Origin: Rufibacter roseolus
GTDB taxonomy: Bacteria > Bacteroidota > Bacteroidia > Cytophagales > Hymenobacteraceae
Direction of reading: 5' to 3'
NCBI RefSeq assembly: GCF_017916365.1
Contig: NZ_JAFMSU010000002.1
Span: 248,001-312,000, forward strand
Length of the DNA stretch: 64,000 nt
In this document: one piece after another, positions 17,113 through 25,908 of the stretch
How the letters are laid out: each line of letters starts with the position of its first letter
Position numbering within the stretch: the first letter of the stretch is position 1
Program-made: the position numbers and the translations under genes
The notes under the pieces: model-generated
Seen by the model: the letters and a program-made list of their open reading frames with translations, nothing else
Told to the model about the DNA's origin: nothing
Database searches by the model: none

Positions 17113-18821
17113 TTTTACAATCCGTTATAGATATTGCCGAAATCTGCGCCCGGAAAGGCGTAGAGGATATTGTGTTGTCGCCGGGCTCCCGGTGCGCGCC
17201 TTTGACATTGGCCTTCGCCCGGCATCCGCAGCTGCGGGTGCGCACCGTGCCTGATGAGCGGAGCGCCGCCTTCATTGGCTTAGGCATCGCGCAGCAGACC
17301 GGCAAGCCGGTGGTGCTGGTCTGCACCTCGGGCACCGCGGCCTACAACTACGCGCCCGCCGTGGCCGAGGCCTTCTACCAGAACATCCCGCTCCTGGTCC
17401 TCACCGCCGATAGACCCCCCGAGTGGATCGATCAACTGGACGGCCAGACCATCCGGCAGACGCACATCTACGGTGGCCATGTGAAGCGAAGCTTTGATTT
17501 TCCGGTTGATACCAAGCATGTTGATTCCCAGTGGTATGCTGCCCGTTTGCTCAATGAAGCCTTGAATGAAGCAGTAGCCTTTCCAGAAGGTTCTGTGCAC
17601 GTGAATATCCCCCTGCGGGAGCCCTTTTATCCCGAACCGGACGAGGAGTTCACCTATTCCGCGGACGTGAAAATCATTGAGGAACTGCCTTCGGGGTATG
17701 GGTTGCCCGCCCAGGCCTGGGAACAGCTAAAAACGGAGCTAAAACAGTACCGAAAAGTGCTGGTAGTGGCCGGTCAGGGTAGGAGAGATGAGGCTTTGCA
17801 CGCCGAGATTGTGCGGTTCTGCCGCGCCACCGGGGCCGTCTTCATCACCGACACCATCAGTAACCAACAGGTAGCCGGGGAGACTATCAATTACCATGAT
17901 GTTTTTCTGGGCGCCAAGCACCTACATACCGCTGAGGCACTTCAAGCAGATTTATTGATTACTTTCCATAAATCACTGATTTCTAAAAATTTGAAACTGT
18001 TCCTGCGCAAGCAGCAGCACCTGAAGCACTGGCACGTGCAACCGGCCGGCATGGTAGCGGATACCTTTCAGTCCCTCACCCGCATCATCAGGACTACCCC
18101 CCAGGATTTCTTTGCGCAGGTAGGCCAAAACGGGGAAGGTTTACAGGTTTCACCGGCCTTCACCAACGCCTGGCACGAACTGGAAATGCAGGGTAAAGCG
18201 GTTTTGGAGCGTTTTCAGGAAAACAGCCCATTCTCGGAATTCCAGGTATGCCACCAGGTGCTCAGGAATCTGCCCCAGCACAGCCTGCTGCACCTGGCCA
18301 ACAGCATGAGCGTGCGGTACGCCAACCTCATTGGGGTAGCCGGATTGGAAGGAGTGGAGGTGTTTGCCAACCGCGGCACCAGTGGGATTGACGGCAGTAC
18401 CAGCACCGCCGTTGGCTCTGCGCTGAGCACTGATAAACTGGTGACCCTGCTTACCGGCGACATGGCTTTCCTGTATGACCGTAATGCCCTATGGCATAAT
18501 TACCCTCCCCAGAACCTCAGAATTGTGGTGCTGAACAACCACGGGGGCGGTATCTTCAGGATGATTGAGGGACCACGGAGCCAGCCGGAGTTACGGCCTT
18601 TTTTTGAAACTGACCAACGGCAGACGGCCCAGAAAACCGCTGAGGACATGGGGTTAACCTATACGCGAGTGACGGATTTAGCCTCGCTGATAGCGGCGCT
18701 GTCCAATTTCTTCAGCCTTTCCGCAGGACCACAATTATTGGAGGTGGAAACCAACAGCCCAGAGAATTTTGCAGTTTTTGAAGACTACAGAAAACAGGTG
18801 AATTCCAGCATAGAGCTTTGA
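17109..18821 (+). CDS. menD: 2-succinyl-5-enolpyruvyl-6-hydroxy-3-cyclohexene-1-carboxylate synthase
   Basis: A 570-residue thiamine-diphosphate enzyme that condenses isochorismate with 2-oxoglutarate. Landmarks: VLSPGSRCAPLTLAFARHP at the N-terminus, the PDERSAAFIGLGIAQ stretch carrying the cofactor-activating Glu, the central domain, and the ThDP/Mg motif GDMAFLYDRNALWH...LNNHGGGIF in the C-terminal domain. It overlaps menF by 4 nt. Length and motif order match MenD over its whole length. Confidence 0.95.
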   Translation: MILQSVIDIAEICARKGVEDIVLSPGSRCAPLTLAFARHPQLRVRTVPDERSAAFIGLGIAQQTGKPVVLVCTSGTAAYNYAPAVAEAFYQNIPLLVLTADRPPEWIDQLDGQTIRQTHIYGGHVKRSFDFPVDTKHVDSQWYAARLLNEALNEAVAFPEGSVHVNIPLREPFYPEPDEEFTYSADVKIIEELPSGYGLPAQAWEQLKTELKQYRKVLVVAGQGRRDEALHAEIVRFCRATGAVFITDTISNQQVAGETINYHDVFLGAKHLHTAEALQADLLITFHKSLISKNLKLFLRKQQHLKHWHVQPAGMVADTFQSLTRIIRTTPQDFFAQVGQNGEGLQVSPAFTNAWHELEMQGKAVLERFQENSPFSEFQVCHQVLRNLPQHSLLHLANSMSVRYANLIGVAGLEGVEVFANRGTSGIDGSTSTAVGSALSTDKLVTLLTGDMAFLYDRNALWHNYPPQNLRIVVLNNHGGGIFRMIEGPRSQPELRPFFETDQRQTAQKTAEDMGLTYTRVTDLASLIAALSNFFSLSAGPQLLEVETNSPENFAVFEDYRKQVNSSIEL

Positions 18822-18916
18822 GCCTCAGGAGCTTGAAATTTAACGCTTTCTTTGTTGACTAAGCCAAAAATTAGTCGTAACTACCATTGGAGACGCTGTA
18901 TAATGGCGGTATTATT

Positions 18917-19363
18917 GTGGAGTTTACAAAGAACGTAGAGAAATGGCACCACAAGCATCATGTGGTCCTGTATGATTACGGAAGAATAGCTTTGGGCTGT
19001 TTTCTGGTATTCAAAGGCATCTCTTTTCTGTTTAACATCACTGCCCTGGAGCAAATCCTCCTGGATAGTAAGCTGTATGAAATGGCCACTTTTCTGGCCT
19101 ACACTGTGGTAATAATCCATATTGTGGGCGGCGCCATGATTACAGTGGGGTGGCAAACCAGGTTGGCATTGTTGTTACAGATTCCTATTGTGTTTAGCGC
19201 ATTGTTGTTTTTTACGCCTAAGCATGACTTTTTTTCCTTATACTCTCCGTTTGCGGTAACTATTTACACGCTGCTTTTCTTGCTCTTTTATTTAGTGGGC
19301 GGTGCGGGTTACTACTCTTTTGACCACAGCAGAGCCTACAGATACAGAAAGTCTTCTAGATAG
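18917..19363 (+). CDS. DoxX-family membrane protein, copy 1
   Basis: A 148-residue protein with four hydrophobic segments and a conserved LYDYGRIALGCFLVFKG start. I place the start at GTG 18917 rather than TTG 18887: in the neighbouring paralogue at 19658 a block TTGGAGgCGCTG lies exactly 30 nt before the ATG, and here TTGGAGaCGCTG lies exactly 30 nt before this GTG. DoxX-like proteins are linked to quinone and thiol redox at the membrane, which suits the position between menD and menB. The exact role is unknown. Confidence 0.72.
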   Translation: MEFTKNVEKWHHKHHVVLYDYGRIALGCFLVFKGISFLFNITALEQILLDSKLYEMATFLAYTVVIIHIVGGAMITVGWQTRLALLLQIPIVFSALLFFTPKHDFFSLYSPFAVTIYTLLFLLFYLVGGAGYYSFDHSRAYRYRKSSR

Positions 19364-19657
19364 GCAGCCGGTCACCTCCACCTTAGCTACTCTACCTCTG
19401 GTGGTAGAGGTGACCTGCATGGATACACACACTTCTAAGATATCCCACTCATGCCTTCTGCCAGGATCACCGGTTTAGCCGGAAGGTGCTGGTAGAAGGC
19501 CATGATCGTTGCTCCCTCTGAAATCCTGAGGAATGTTGCCGCTGACCCCAAACGCGGAATAAATCAGAACTCAGGAAAAAGTTAAGTTGGTTATTATAAT
19601 ATATTAATATTCAACGTATAATATACTTGGAGGCGCTGATTTAACGGCGATACAAAA
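19364..19657. other. intergenic stretch between the two DoxX genes
   Basis: It contains an imperfect hairpin, GGTCACCTCCACC (19370-19382) with GGTGGTAGAGGTGACC (19400-19415), without a T run. The AT-rich segment 19580-19625 may hold the promoter of copy 2. Confidence 0.5.
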
Positions 19658-20131
19658 ATGATGAATTGGGTACAACAAGTAGACCGGTGGCAAAACGAGC
19701 ACCGGCCCGTAGCCTATGACTATGGTAGGATCATCCTGGGCCTTTTCATCTTCTACAAAGGCCTCACGTTTATTGCAGACACTGACTCGTTGGCGCAGAT
19801 CATTGAGAACAGCCAATTTCACTGGGTAGCCCTGGGGCTGGCGCATTATGTGGCGTTCGCGCACCTGGTAGGTGGCCTCTTGATAGCCATTGGGTTGATT
19901 ACCAGGGTGGCCATCGCGTTCCAGATTCCCATCCTGATTGGGGCGGTTTTCTTCTTTAACCCAGACCAGGGGTTCTTCTCGGTTAACGCTCAGTTCGGGA
20001 TCTCACTCATTACCCTTATTGCCCTCATCTTTTACTTTGTGGGTGGGTCTGGCTACTATTCTGTAGACCATAGGTTTGAAGTGAACGAGAGAAGGCTGCA
20101 AGAGAAGAAACGGATGCAGAACAACCTTTGA
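19658..20131 (+). CDS. DoxX-family membrane protein, copy 2
   Basis: A 157-residue paralogue of the preceding gene: VAYDYGRIILGLFIFYKGLTF, four membrane segments, a conserved HLVGGLLIAIGLITR and the closing FVGGSGYYSVDHR. The charged C-terminal tail (NERRLQEKKRMQ) is longer than in copy 1. Leader, coding start and protein all align with copy 1, so the pair arose by tandem duplication including the 5' leader. Expected to sit in the inner membrane; a role in quinone-linked redox is inferred only from the men neighbours. Confidence 0.8.
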   Translation: MMNWVQQVDRWQNEHRPVAYDYGRIILGLFIFYKGLTFIADTDSLAQIIENSQFHWVALGLAHYVAFAHLVGGLLIAIGLITRVAIAFQIPILIGAVFFFNPDQGFFSVNAQFGISLITLIALIFYFVGGSGYYSVDHRFEVNERRLQEKKRMQNNL

Positions 20132-20175
20132 TGGTGGGGTAATGTATTAGGGTGGAGCGCAAATCTGCGTAAACC

Positions 20176-20208
20176 TTTGCAATTTCCTGCAAGGGCACAG
20201 TACCTTTA
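20176..20208 (+). promoter_or_regulatory. possible promoter of menB
   Basis: TTTG at 20176-20179, then 21 nt, then TACCTTTA at 20201-20208, close to TAnnTTTG but ending in A. Confidence 0.35.
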
Positions 20209-20240
20209 CGCCCACATTGTTCCACCCAAACCAGAGGTTC

Positions 20241-21065
20241 ATGCAAAGTAAATTCAACTGGACTACGCTTAAAGAATACCAAGAGATACTTTTTCAATTC
20301 TATAACGGCATCGCCAAAATCAGCATTAACCGGCCGCACGTGCACAATGCGTTTACGCCCCGCACCGTGGCTGAGATGATTGATGCCATGAACATCTGCC
20401 GCGACAACCCAGAAATCGGGGTGATCATCTTCACCGGCGAAGGTGGCAAGGCTTTCTGCTCGGGCGGTGACCAGAGCGTCCGCGGCCATGGCGGCTACAT
20501 CGGGGAAGATACCGTGCCGCGCCTGAACGTGCTGGACCTGCAGATGCAGATCCGCCGCATTCCTAAGCCGGTGATTGCCATGGTGGCGGGTTGGGCCATC
20601 GGTGGCGGTCACGTACTACACGTGGTGTGCGACCTTTCAATAGCTGCAGATAATGCACGTTTTGGCCAGACTGGCCCTAAAGTAGGTTCCTTTGACGGAG
20701 GTTTCGGGGCATCTTACCTGGCCCGCATTGTGGGACAGAAAAAGGCCCGCGAGATCTGGTTCCTCTGTGACCAGTACAACGCCCAAGAGGCTTTGGACAT
20801 GGGGCTGGTGAACAAAGTAGTGCCACTGGACCAACTGGAGGAAACCACCGTGGAGTGGTGCGGGAAAATCCTGGAGAAAAGCCCGTTGGCCCTGCGCATG
20901 CTCAAAGCCTCTTTCAACGCCGAGCTGGACGGACAGGCCGGCGTGCAGCAACTGGCCGGCGACGCCACCTTGCTTTACTACCTCTCAGACGAGGCCAAAG
21001 AAGGCAAGAACGCATTCCTAGAGAAGCGTAAACCAGACTTCTCTAAGTACCCTAAGTTCCCTTGA
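20241..21065 (+). CDS. menB: 1,4-dihydroxy-2-naphthoyl-CoA synthase
   Basis: A 274-residue crotonase-fold enzyme that closes the second ring of the naphthoquinone. ATG 20241 ([18 protein letters not shown]) is chosen over an upstream TTG. Features: [40 protein letters not shown], the oxyanion stretch [19 protein letters not shown], and [25 protein letters not shown], all characteristic of MenB. A candidate promoter and its own terminator suggest a unit separate from menD. Confidence 0.95.
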   Translation: MQSKFNWTTLKEYQEILFQFYNGIAKISINRPHVHNAFTPRTVAEMIDAMNICRDNPEIGVIIFTGEGGKAFCSGGDQSVRGHGGYIGEDTVPRLNVLDLQMQIRRIPKPVIAMVAGWAIGGGHVLHVVCDLSIAADNARFGQTGPKVGSFDGGFGASYLARIVGQKKAREIWFLCDQYNAQEALDMGLVNKVVPLDQLEETTVEWCGKILEKSPLALRMLKASFNAELDGQAGVQQLAGDATLLYYLSDEAKEGKNAFLEKRKPDFSKYPKFP

Positions 21066-21066
21066 T

Positions 21067-21271
21067 GGTAGCAAGTAGCACGTATCAGGTACCAAGACCT
21101 AAGTAGTGGTGCCAGGACGGATACCAGATAATATGCGGAGCAGTTCTGAAATAACTTCAGGGCTGCTCCGTAACTTTTTTAGGCCTCTCCCTAGTAAGAG
21201 AAGGCATCGGTAAGAAGATTGTTTCTTACTTTGTTTAATCGTGATACCTGATACCCGCACTACGTGCTACC
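21067..21271. repeat. low-complexity inverted repeat around the menB terminator
   Basis: GGTAGCAAGTAGCACGTATC (from 21067) returns inverted as GATACCTGATACCCGCACTA (from 21243, running to 21271). The words AGTAGCACG / CGTGCTAC and TATCAGGTA / TACCTGATA correspond. The arms bracket the menB terminator and the right arm ends 8 nt before the menE ATG. Confidence 0.6.
21136..21180 (+). terminator. terminator of menB
   Basis: CGGAGCAG (21136-21143) and CTGCTCCG (21163-21170) with an inner CTGAA / TTCAG pair, followed by a run of T. Confidence 0.75.
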
Positions 21272-21278
21272 CAATCCC

Positions 21279-22373
21279 ATGCCCGACCACCTCCTCCTGA
21301 ATGGTAAGAAATTCTTTTTAGACGAGATCCAGCATTACTCCTTCCGGGAGAGCATTCCCATTGACGGGTATGAGGCCAAGACCCTGGAGTTCTGTAAGCA
21401 GTGGCTGCAGGGCGTACAGGAATATCCCGTACAGACCTCGGGGAGTACCGGTACCCCGAAGTTCATTGAACTCACCCGTGATAGGATGGAGGCGAGTGCC
21501 CGGCGTACCCTGCGCATCTTCAATCTGCAGCCAGAAGACCGGGTGCTGGTGTGCATGAACACCGAGTACATTGCCGGTATGATGATGCTGGTGCGTGGTT
21601 TGGTGGGCAACCTGCACATGACCATTATCGAGCCCATCGGGAATCCATTAGCCAGCGTAGACCCGGATGCCGAGTTTGATTTCATTGCCATGGTACCGCT
21701 TCAGTTACAGACCATTCTGGAAGGAACACCGGAAAAGATAGAGAAACTAAACAAAATGAAAGCCATTCTGCTGGGGGGCGCCGCCATCAGTAAAACCCTG
21801 GAAGAAGCTGTTCAGCCCCTGGAGGTGCCGGTGTACCAAAGCTATGGCATGACCGAGACCATTTCCCATATTGCCGTCCGCCGCCTGAACGGACCGGGGA
21901 AAACAGATTACTATACAGCCCCTCCAGAAGTGACGCTGGGCCAGGATAAGCGTGGCTGCCTCACCATCTCGGCGGAGGTCACGGGCGGTGAGACCTTAAT
22001 CACCAATGACCTGGTAGAACTGCTGGAGAACAACTCCTTCAAGTGGCTGGGACGCGCCGATAACACCATTAACTCGGGAGGGGTGAAAGTGCAGCTGGAG
22101 AAAGTGGAGACCGCCTTAGGAGATGCCCTGGCTGGTTTGGGTATCTCGCGCCGCTATTTTGCCGCGGCCCTGCCTGATGAAACCCTGGGTGAACGCCTCA
22201 TCGCCGTGCTGGAGGGAAGCCCCCTCACCGATGAGGAGGAAACTAACCTCAAAGGCAAACTCACCGAAGCCCTGTCTAAGTATGAAATTCCCAAGCACTT
22301 TGGTTATCTGCCCCGCCTGCCTGAAACTGCCACCGGCAAGATAGACCGGCGCGGAGGCATGGCTTTGATTTAG
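21279..22373 (+). CDS. menE: 2-succinylbenzoate-CoA ligase (short Bacteroidota form)
   Basis: A 364-residue AMP-binding enzyme; ATG 21279 is preferred to GTG 21264. The P-loop-like motif is TSGSTGTPKFIELT, then YGMTETISHIAVR, the LGRADNTINSGGVKV hinge and the C-terminal TATGKIDRRG with its Lys. It is about 100 residues shorter than the classical acyl-CoA ligases, lacking part of the N-terminal domain, as is common for MenE in this phylum. It activates o-succinylbenzoate for MenB. Neighbours menB, menD and menF support the assignment. Confidence 0.88.
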   Translation: MPDHLLLNGKKFFLDEIQHYSFRESIPIDGYEAKTLEFCKQWLQGVQEYPVQTSGSTGTPKFIELTRDRMEASARRTLRIFNLQPEDRVLVCMNTEYIAGMMMLVRGLVGNLHMTIIEPIGNPLASVDPDAEFDFIAMVPLQLQTILEGTPEKIEKLNKMKAILLGGAAISKTLEEAVQPLEVPVYQSYGMTETISHIAVRRLNGPGKTDYYTAPPEVTLGQDKRGCLTISAEVTGGETLITNDLVELLENNSFKWLGRADNTINSGGVKVQLEKVETALGDALAGLGISRRYFAAALPDETLGERLIAVLEGSPLTDEEETNLKGKLTEALSKYEIPKHFGYLPRLPETATGKIDRRGGMALI

Positions 22374-22411
22374 CCTTTTGGCCTGTTTTTCAGAAAAAAG
22401 CTATAAACACC
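22374..22411. repeat. double-palindrome element, copy 7
   Basis: CTTTTGGCCTGTTTTTC on the left, AAAAAAGCTATAAAC on the right. It begins at the base after the menE stop codon. Confidence 0.5.
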
Positions 22412-22690
22412 AAGTTGTGATTTGAAAGTCAGTGGTTGAGAAGTTGGCATATCAGCTAGCTGGGTTGGGTCTGCCAATAATCGGTCTGATTAGGCTAAAT
22501 TTCCTAACGGCCAAATACCCAGTGTACGAGAGAGTTGCCATAAGATTAATACTATTTTTTACAATAGTAAAATTTTAAATGGCTGTGAATTAGATGTATA
22601 AAGGTTGGTTGAGTTAAATTAGTTATAAATCACTTTCCTTTTTTCTGAGAAATCGTAATAGGAGCAGCACACTTTAGTACTTCTTCTGTT
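22412..22690. other. AT-rich upstream region of the lipoprotein gene
   Basis: AT-rich, especially from 22540, with no ORF worth calling. It presumably carries the promoter of the following gene, but I found no clear TAnnTTTG match. Confidence 0.4.
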
Positions 22691-23455
22691 ATGAAACATT
22701 TTTTATCTCTGACGTGTCTTTGCCTGGCTTCTTCATTCTTGTTTTCCTGCGAAAAAGAAGAGGTGGAACCAACCTTACAGGCGACCTCGGTTTATGAGGT
22801 CCGTACCGCTGGATGTATCAACTTTTCCTATTATAATAAACTCTCCGGTACCGTTAACTTCGGCACAGCCAAAGCTGATAAAATTTTGGTTAGGTTCACT
22901 GATGGACTGTCTTTGGAGGCTCGGCGGCAGGTGTTGAGCAGATATCCGCAGTTCCATAGCATAGAAGGTGAGATTGCGCTGGACTCTGGCATCTTAACGG
23001 TGGTGCGCCTGGTGCCTAATGCAGATTGCGGCGATGCCGAGCGATTTGGCCTGAAACTGCTCCGGGAAGGCACAGTTTCCTATGTAACCCCGTTCTTTAA
23101 CCGCACCTCGGCAGATCCCGAGGAACCCTTTACCGGTTTGTCTAATGAGTTCATGGTGTCCATTGAACCTGGTAAGATGGCGCAGTTGGAACAGCTGATT
23201 GCTCAAACCAGAACCAGCATTGTTTTCTCTTTCTCTGAAGAGGTTCACGTGCTCAGCGCCGATAAAAACTCCTCTGCCAGTATTCTGGAAATCCTCACTT
23301 TATTCAATCAGCAGGATTTTGTTTCCAGTGCCGAGCCCAACCTGGTGTACAGTTTCCCTACCTCAGAAGGCTCTGTGAACGCCCAGACTTCAAAAAAAAT
23401 GAATATGGCATTCTGGAAAGCCGCCAAAGCTGAGAAAAAGAATAAACAGCGATAA
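22691..23455 (+). CDS. lipoprotein resembling tandem subtilase propeptides
   Basis: A 254-residue lipoprotein precursor with lipidated Cys20 (LFSC). The mature part appears to hold two similar units. Unit 1 runs from KILVRFTDGLSLEARRQVLSR to REGTVSYVTPFF; unit 2 from FMVSIEPGKMAQLEQLIAQ to QQDFVSSAEPNLVYSFP. The endings, an acidic or neutral helix followed by V-x-x-A-E-P-N-L-V-Y, look like the N-terminal propeptides of S8 (fervidolysin-like) proteases, yet no protease domain follows and none is adjacent. It may be a stand-alone protease inhibitor or chaperone on the cell surface; that is inference. A 15-bp terminator follows. Confidence 0.6.
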   Translation: MKHFLSLTCLCLASSFLFSCEKEEVEPTLQATSVYEVRTAGCINFSYYNKLSGTVNFGTAKADKILVRFTDGLSLEARRQVLSRYPQFHSIEGEIALDSGILTVVRLVPNADCGDAERFGLKLLREGTVSYVTPFFNRTSADPEEPFTGLSNEFMVSIEPGKMAQLEQLIAQTRTSIVFSFSEEVHVLSADKNSSASILEILTLFNQQDFVSSAEPNLVYSFPTSEGSVNAQTSKKMNMAFWKAAKAEKKNKQR

Positions 23456-23468
23456 CCTTTGAATTAAA

Positions 23469-23515
23469 CAAAGAATCCTGCCGGGGCTTTATTGGGGTTT
23501 CGGCAGGATTCTTTG
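23469..23515 (+). terminator. terminator after the propeptide-like lipoprotein gene
   Basis: CAAAGAATCCTGCCG (23469-23483) and CGGCAGGATTCTTTG (23501-23515) are perfectly complementary over 15 bp, starting 14 nt after the stop. Confidence 0.85.
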
Positions 23516-23729
23516 TTTTGCCCCTGGGGCTGGAGGTCTGGTGAGGATAAATGGACTGGAAACAGCTTTTTATAGTGGTTTTCTCTTGGAGCGCATCCTT
23601 GATCTCTAGAATGACAATCCCTAAATCTATGCTTCAATAAATCAGGTTTGGAAAGGCAAAACCTTCTGGTGAAAATGAATAAGTAAGTGTAGAAATAGGT
23701 AGGATTTAACCCGGAGAGAAGTCGTTGGT

Positions 23730-23769
23730 CGGTTTAGGGCAGGTTTTTGGGAAAAGAGGCTTAAAACGG
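23730..23769. repeat. double-palindrome element, copy 8
   Basis: CGGTTTAGGGC and GGCTTAAAACGG outer arms around GTTTTTGGGAAAAG, about 55 nt upstream of the candidate dnaN promoter. Confidence 0.6.
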
Positions 23770-23823
23770 TGGTTTGGCGGAAACAAAAACGCCCCCTGGG
23801 ATAGGAAAAAATCCTTTTTTGGT

Positions 23824-23831
23824 TAACTTTG
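23824..23831 (+). promoter_or_regulatory. possible -7 box of dnaN
   Basis: TAACTTTG matches TAnnTTTG and lies 36 nt before the ATG. A clear TTG at the -33 position is missing. Confidence 0.4.
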
Positions 23832-23867
23832 CCCGATAAAGCTCCTTATCCAAACCTACTATAACGG

Positions 23868-24992
23868 ATGAAATTCATTGTATCTTCTACGGCGCTGCTG
23901 AAGCAGCTTACTAGCATCAACGGGGTAGTGGCCAACAACCCGGTGGTGCCGATTTTGGAGAACTTCTTGTTTGAGATCAACGACGGCGTCCTGACCATCA
24001 CGGCAAGTGACCTGGAAACCTCCATGATCACGGAGATACACGTGGAAGCCCGCGAGAACGGCCGCATCGCCGCGCCGGCCCGTATCCTGATAGATACCCT
24101 GAAAAACCTGCCAGACCAGCCGGTTACCTTCACCATTGACGAGGAGACCTACACCATTGAGATCAGCTCTTCCAATGGCCGTTACAAACTCTCTGGTGAG
24201 AACGCCACCGATTTCCCTAAGGTACCAGTGGTGCGTGGCGGCAACGCCATTGAGATTCCTTCCAATGTGCTAGGCCGGGCCATCAACAAAACCATCTTCG
24301 CGGTGAGTAATGATGAGTTGCGCCCAGCCATGACCGGTATCTTTGTGCAGTTGAACAGCGGTAACATCACCTTTGTGGCCACAGACGGACACCGCCTGCT
24401 GCGCTACCGCCGCCAGGATGTGAGCAGCGACAACGCCGCTTCCATCATCATCCCTAAGAAAGCCTTCAACCTGCTCAAGTCCACGTTGCCTAATGAGGCC
24501 ACGGCGGTTAGAGTAGAGTTCAACACTTCCAACGCGTTCTTCAGCTTCGATAACATCAGAATGATTTGCCGCCTCATTGACGAGCGCTATCCAGATTACG
24601 AGAATGTGATTCCGGCTCAGAACCCCAACAAACTCACCATTGACCGTTACGATTTCCTGAGTTCAGTAAAACGTATCTCTATCTACTCAAACAAAACCAC
24701 CCACCAGGTACGTCTGCGCATCACCGGCAGCGAACTGCAGATCTCTGCTGAGGACCTGGATTTCTCCAACGAGGCCAACGAGCGCCTCACTTGCCAATAC
24801 GACGGCGAGGACATGGAGATCGGGTTCAACGCCAAGTTCCTCACCGAGATGCTGAGCAACATTGACTCTGACGAAATCACCCTGGAGCTGTCCACGCCAA
24901 ACCGCGCCGGTTTGCTTATGCCATCTACCAACGATGACGAAGAAAGCATCCTGATGCTGGTGATGCCGGTTATGCTCAACAACTACGTGTAA
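23868..24992 (+). CDS. dnaN: DNA polymerase III subunit beta (sliding clamp)
   Basis: A 374-residue protein that forms the ring clamp tethering polymerase III to DNA. It starts MKFIVSSTALLKQLTSINGVV and shows the three-fold clamp repeat: PVVPILENFLFEINDGVLTITASDLETSM in domain 1, PAMTGIFVQLNSGNITFVATDGHRL in domain 2, and the C-terminal VMPVMLNNYV, where the classical clamp ends in MPMRL. It is not beside dnaA or recF. A terminator follows. Confidence 0.96.
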   Translation: MKFIVSSTALLKQLTSINGVVANNPVVPILENFLFEINDGVLTITASDLETSMITEIHVEARENGRIAAPARILIDTLKNLPDQPVTFTIDEETYTIEISSSNGRYKLSGENATDFPKVPVVRGGNAIEIPSNVLGRAINKTIFAVSNDELRPAMTGIFVQLNSGNITFVATDGHRLLRYRRQDVSSDNAASIIIPKKAFNLLKSTLPNEATAVRVEFNTSNAFFSFDNIRMICRLIDERYPDYENVIPAQNPNKLTIDRYDFLSSVKRISIYSNKTTHQVRLRITGSELQISAEDLDFSNEANERLTCQYDGEDMEIGFNAKFLTEMLSNIDSDEITLELSTPNRAGLLMPSTNDDEESILMLVMPVMLNNYV

Positions 24993-25019
24993 ACATTAGA
25001 GTAACCTTAGAATACAGAG

Positions 25020-25054
25020 ATCCTGCCCGGTGTAAAGCCAAGGCAGGATTTTTC
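25020..25054 (+). terminator. terminator of dnaN
   Basis: ATCCTGCC (25020-25027) and GGCAGGAT (25042-25049) followed by TTTTC. Confidence 0.75.
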
Positions 25055-25145
25055 TTTTAAAGCTGATATAGAAAAATGACCCTTGAAACAGGAACGCAGG
25101 GGATTTGCATCTTGAAGTAAACTACTTTGTGCCCGGGAATCTCCA

Positions 25146-25343
25146 CGCATTCCGTCCCCCTTAGAAGGGGGTAGGGGGATGATCACTCGTGCAGATCATA
25201 GCATTCCCGAAATGTAGGGGCAATCCCTTATGGTTGCCCTTGATTGAGAAGCGCCATTGAAGTCTCCGCTCTGTAGCAAATTCAATGGTTCTACAAACGT
25301 CCTTGTCATCCCCCAACCCCCTTCCAAGGGGGGACGGAATGCG
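25146..25343. repeat. composite GC-rich repeat, copy B
   Basis: Terminal inverted arms of 37-38 nt: left 25146-25182 begins CGCATTCCGTCCCCC and ends GTAGGGGGATGA; right 25306-25343 mirrors it. The TGTAGGGGCAATCCC module is at 25213-25242. No ORF or transposase inside. Confidence 0.8.
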
Positions 25344-25402
25344 TGCGCAGCATAGAGACCAGGCAATCTTTAACGCAGAATAGGTTGCCTGATTATGACT
25401 TT

Positions 25403-25443
25403 CCTGTTTAGAGCCTGTTTACTGCAAACAAGACCCAAAACAG
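25403..25443. repeat. double-palindrome element, copy 9
   Basis: CCTGTTTAGAGCCTGTTTA then GCAAACAAGACCC and AAAACAG, about 50 nt upstream of the gldC promoter box. Confidence 0.55.
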
Positions 25444-25494
25444 AGCCGCTGTTGAAAAGCAGATTCTTGTATCCGCAGAACTCCGAAAAACATT

Positions 25495-25502
25495 TACCTT
25501 TG
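25495..25502 (+). promoter_or_regulatory. possible -7 box of gldC
   Basis: TACCTTTG fits TAnnTTTG exactly; the nearest TTG (25467-25469) is 25 nt upstream, longer than ideal. Confidence 0.45.
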
Positions 25503-25536
25503 TGCTTTGAACGAAGCGCCGGTGGCGTGAAAGACC

Positions 25537-25899
25537 ATGAAACAAATGAAAAAATCAGAGATACACTTCAGCATTGCCTTAGACGAGCAGCGGGTTCCGG
25601 AGGCCATCAGTTGGACCGCTACCGATGCCGGTAATGACATTCACTTCGCCAAAGCCATCAACATTTCCCTGTGGGACCGCAACGACTCCGGTACCATGAA
25701 AATTGACCTTTGGACAAAGGACATGCCTGTTGATGAGATGAAATACTTCTACATTGACACCATCGGGGCGATGGCGCAGAGCATTGAAACAGCAACCAAT
25801 GACAAGCTGATGGCCGAGAAGATGCGCAGCTTGTGCCAGGAACTTATGCAGCACGTAGAAGAACAGCAGAAGCGTAACGCGGCCCAGAACCCGCAGTAA
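25537..25899 (+). CDS. gldC: gliding motility protein GldC
   Basis: A 120-residue cytoplasmic protein of the GldC family: KKSEIHFSIALDEQRVPEAISWTATDAG, FAKAINISLWDRNDSGTMKIDLWTKDMPVDEMKYFYIDTI and a helical C-terminus. GldC supports gliding in Flavobacterium by stabilising the GldB lipoprotein (known of the family). No other gld gene is in the window. The start may be ATG 25537 or ATG 25546; both fit. Restriction of the family to Bacteroidota is one of the best clues to the host. Confidence 0.9.
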   Translation: MKQMKKSEIHFSIALDEQRVPEAISWTATDAGNDIHFAKAINISLWDRNDSGTMKIDLWTKDMPVDEMKYFYIDTIGAMAQSIETATNDKLMAEKMRSLCQELMQHVEEQQKRNAAQNPQ

Positions 25900-25908
25900 T
25901 CTGTGATT

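Larger units (their letters stand above)
23456..23867. other. gene-free stretch upstream of dnaN
   Basis: It holds the lipoprotein terminator, one double palindrome and a possible dnaN promoter. Nothing else is recognised between 23520 and 23730. Confidence 0.7.
24993..25536. other. gene-free stretch between dnaN and gldC
   Basis: It contains the dnaN terminator, composite repeat copy B, a double palindrome and the probable gldC promoter. A weak palindrome-like segment is also seen near 25059-25092. No coding region is supported. Confidence 0.75.

Noticed and set aside
19370-19415. The hairpin after the first DoxX gene as a rho-independent terminator
   Set aside because: No T run follows and the stem is interrupted; kept only as a note.
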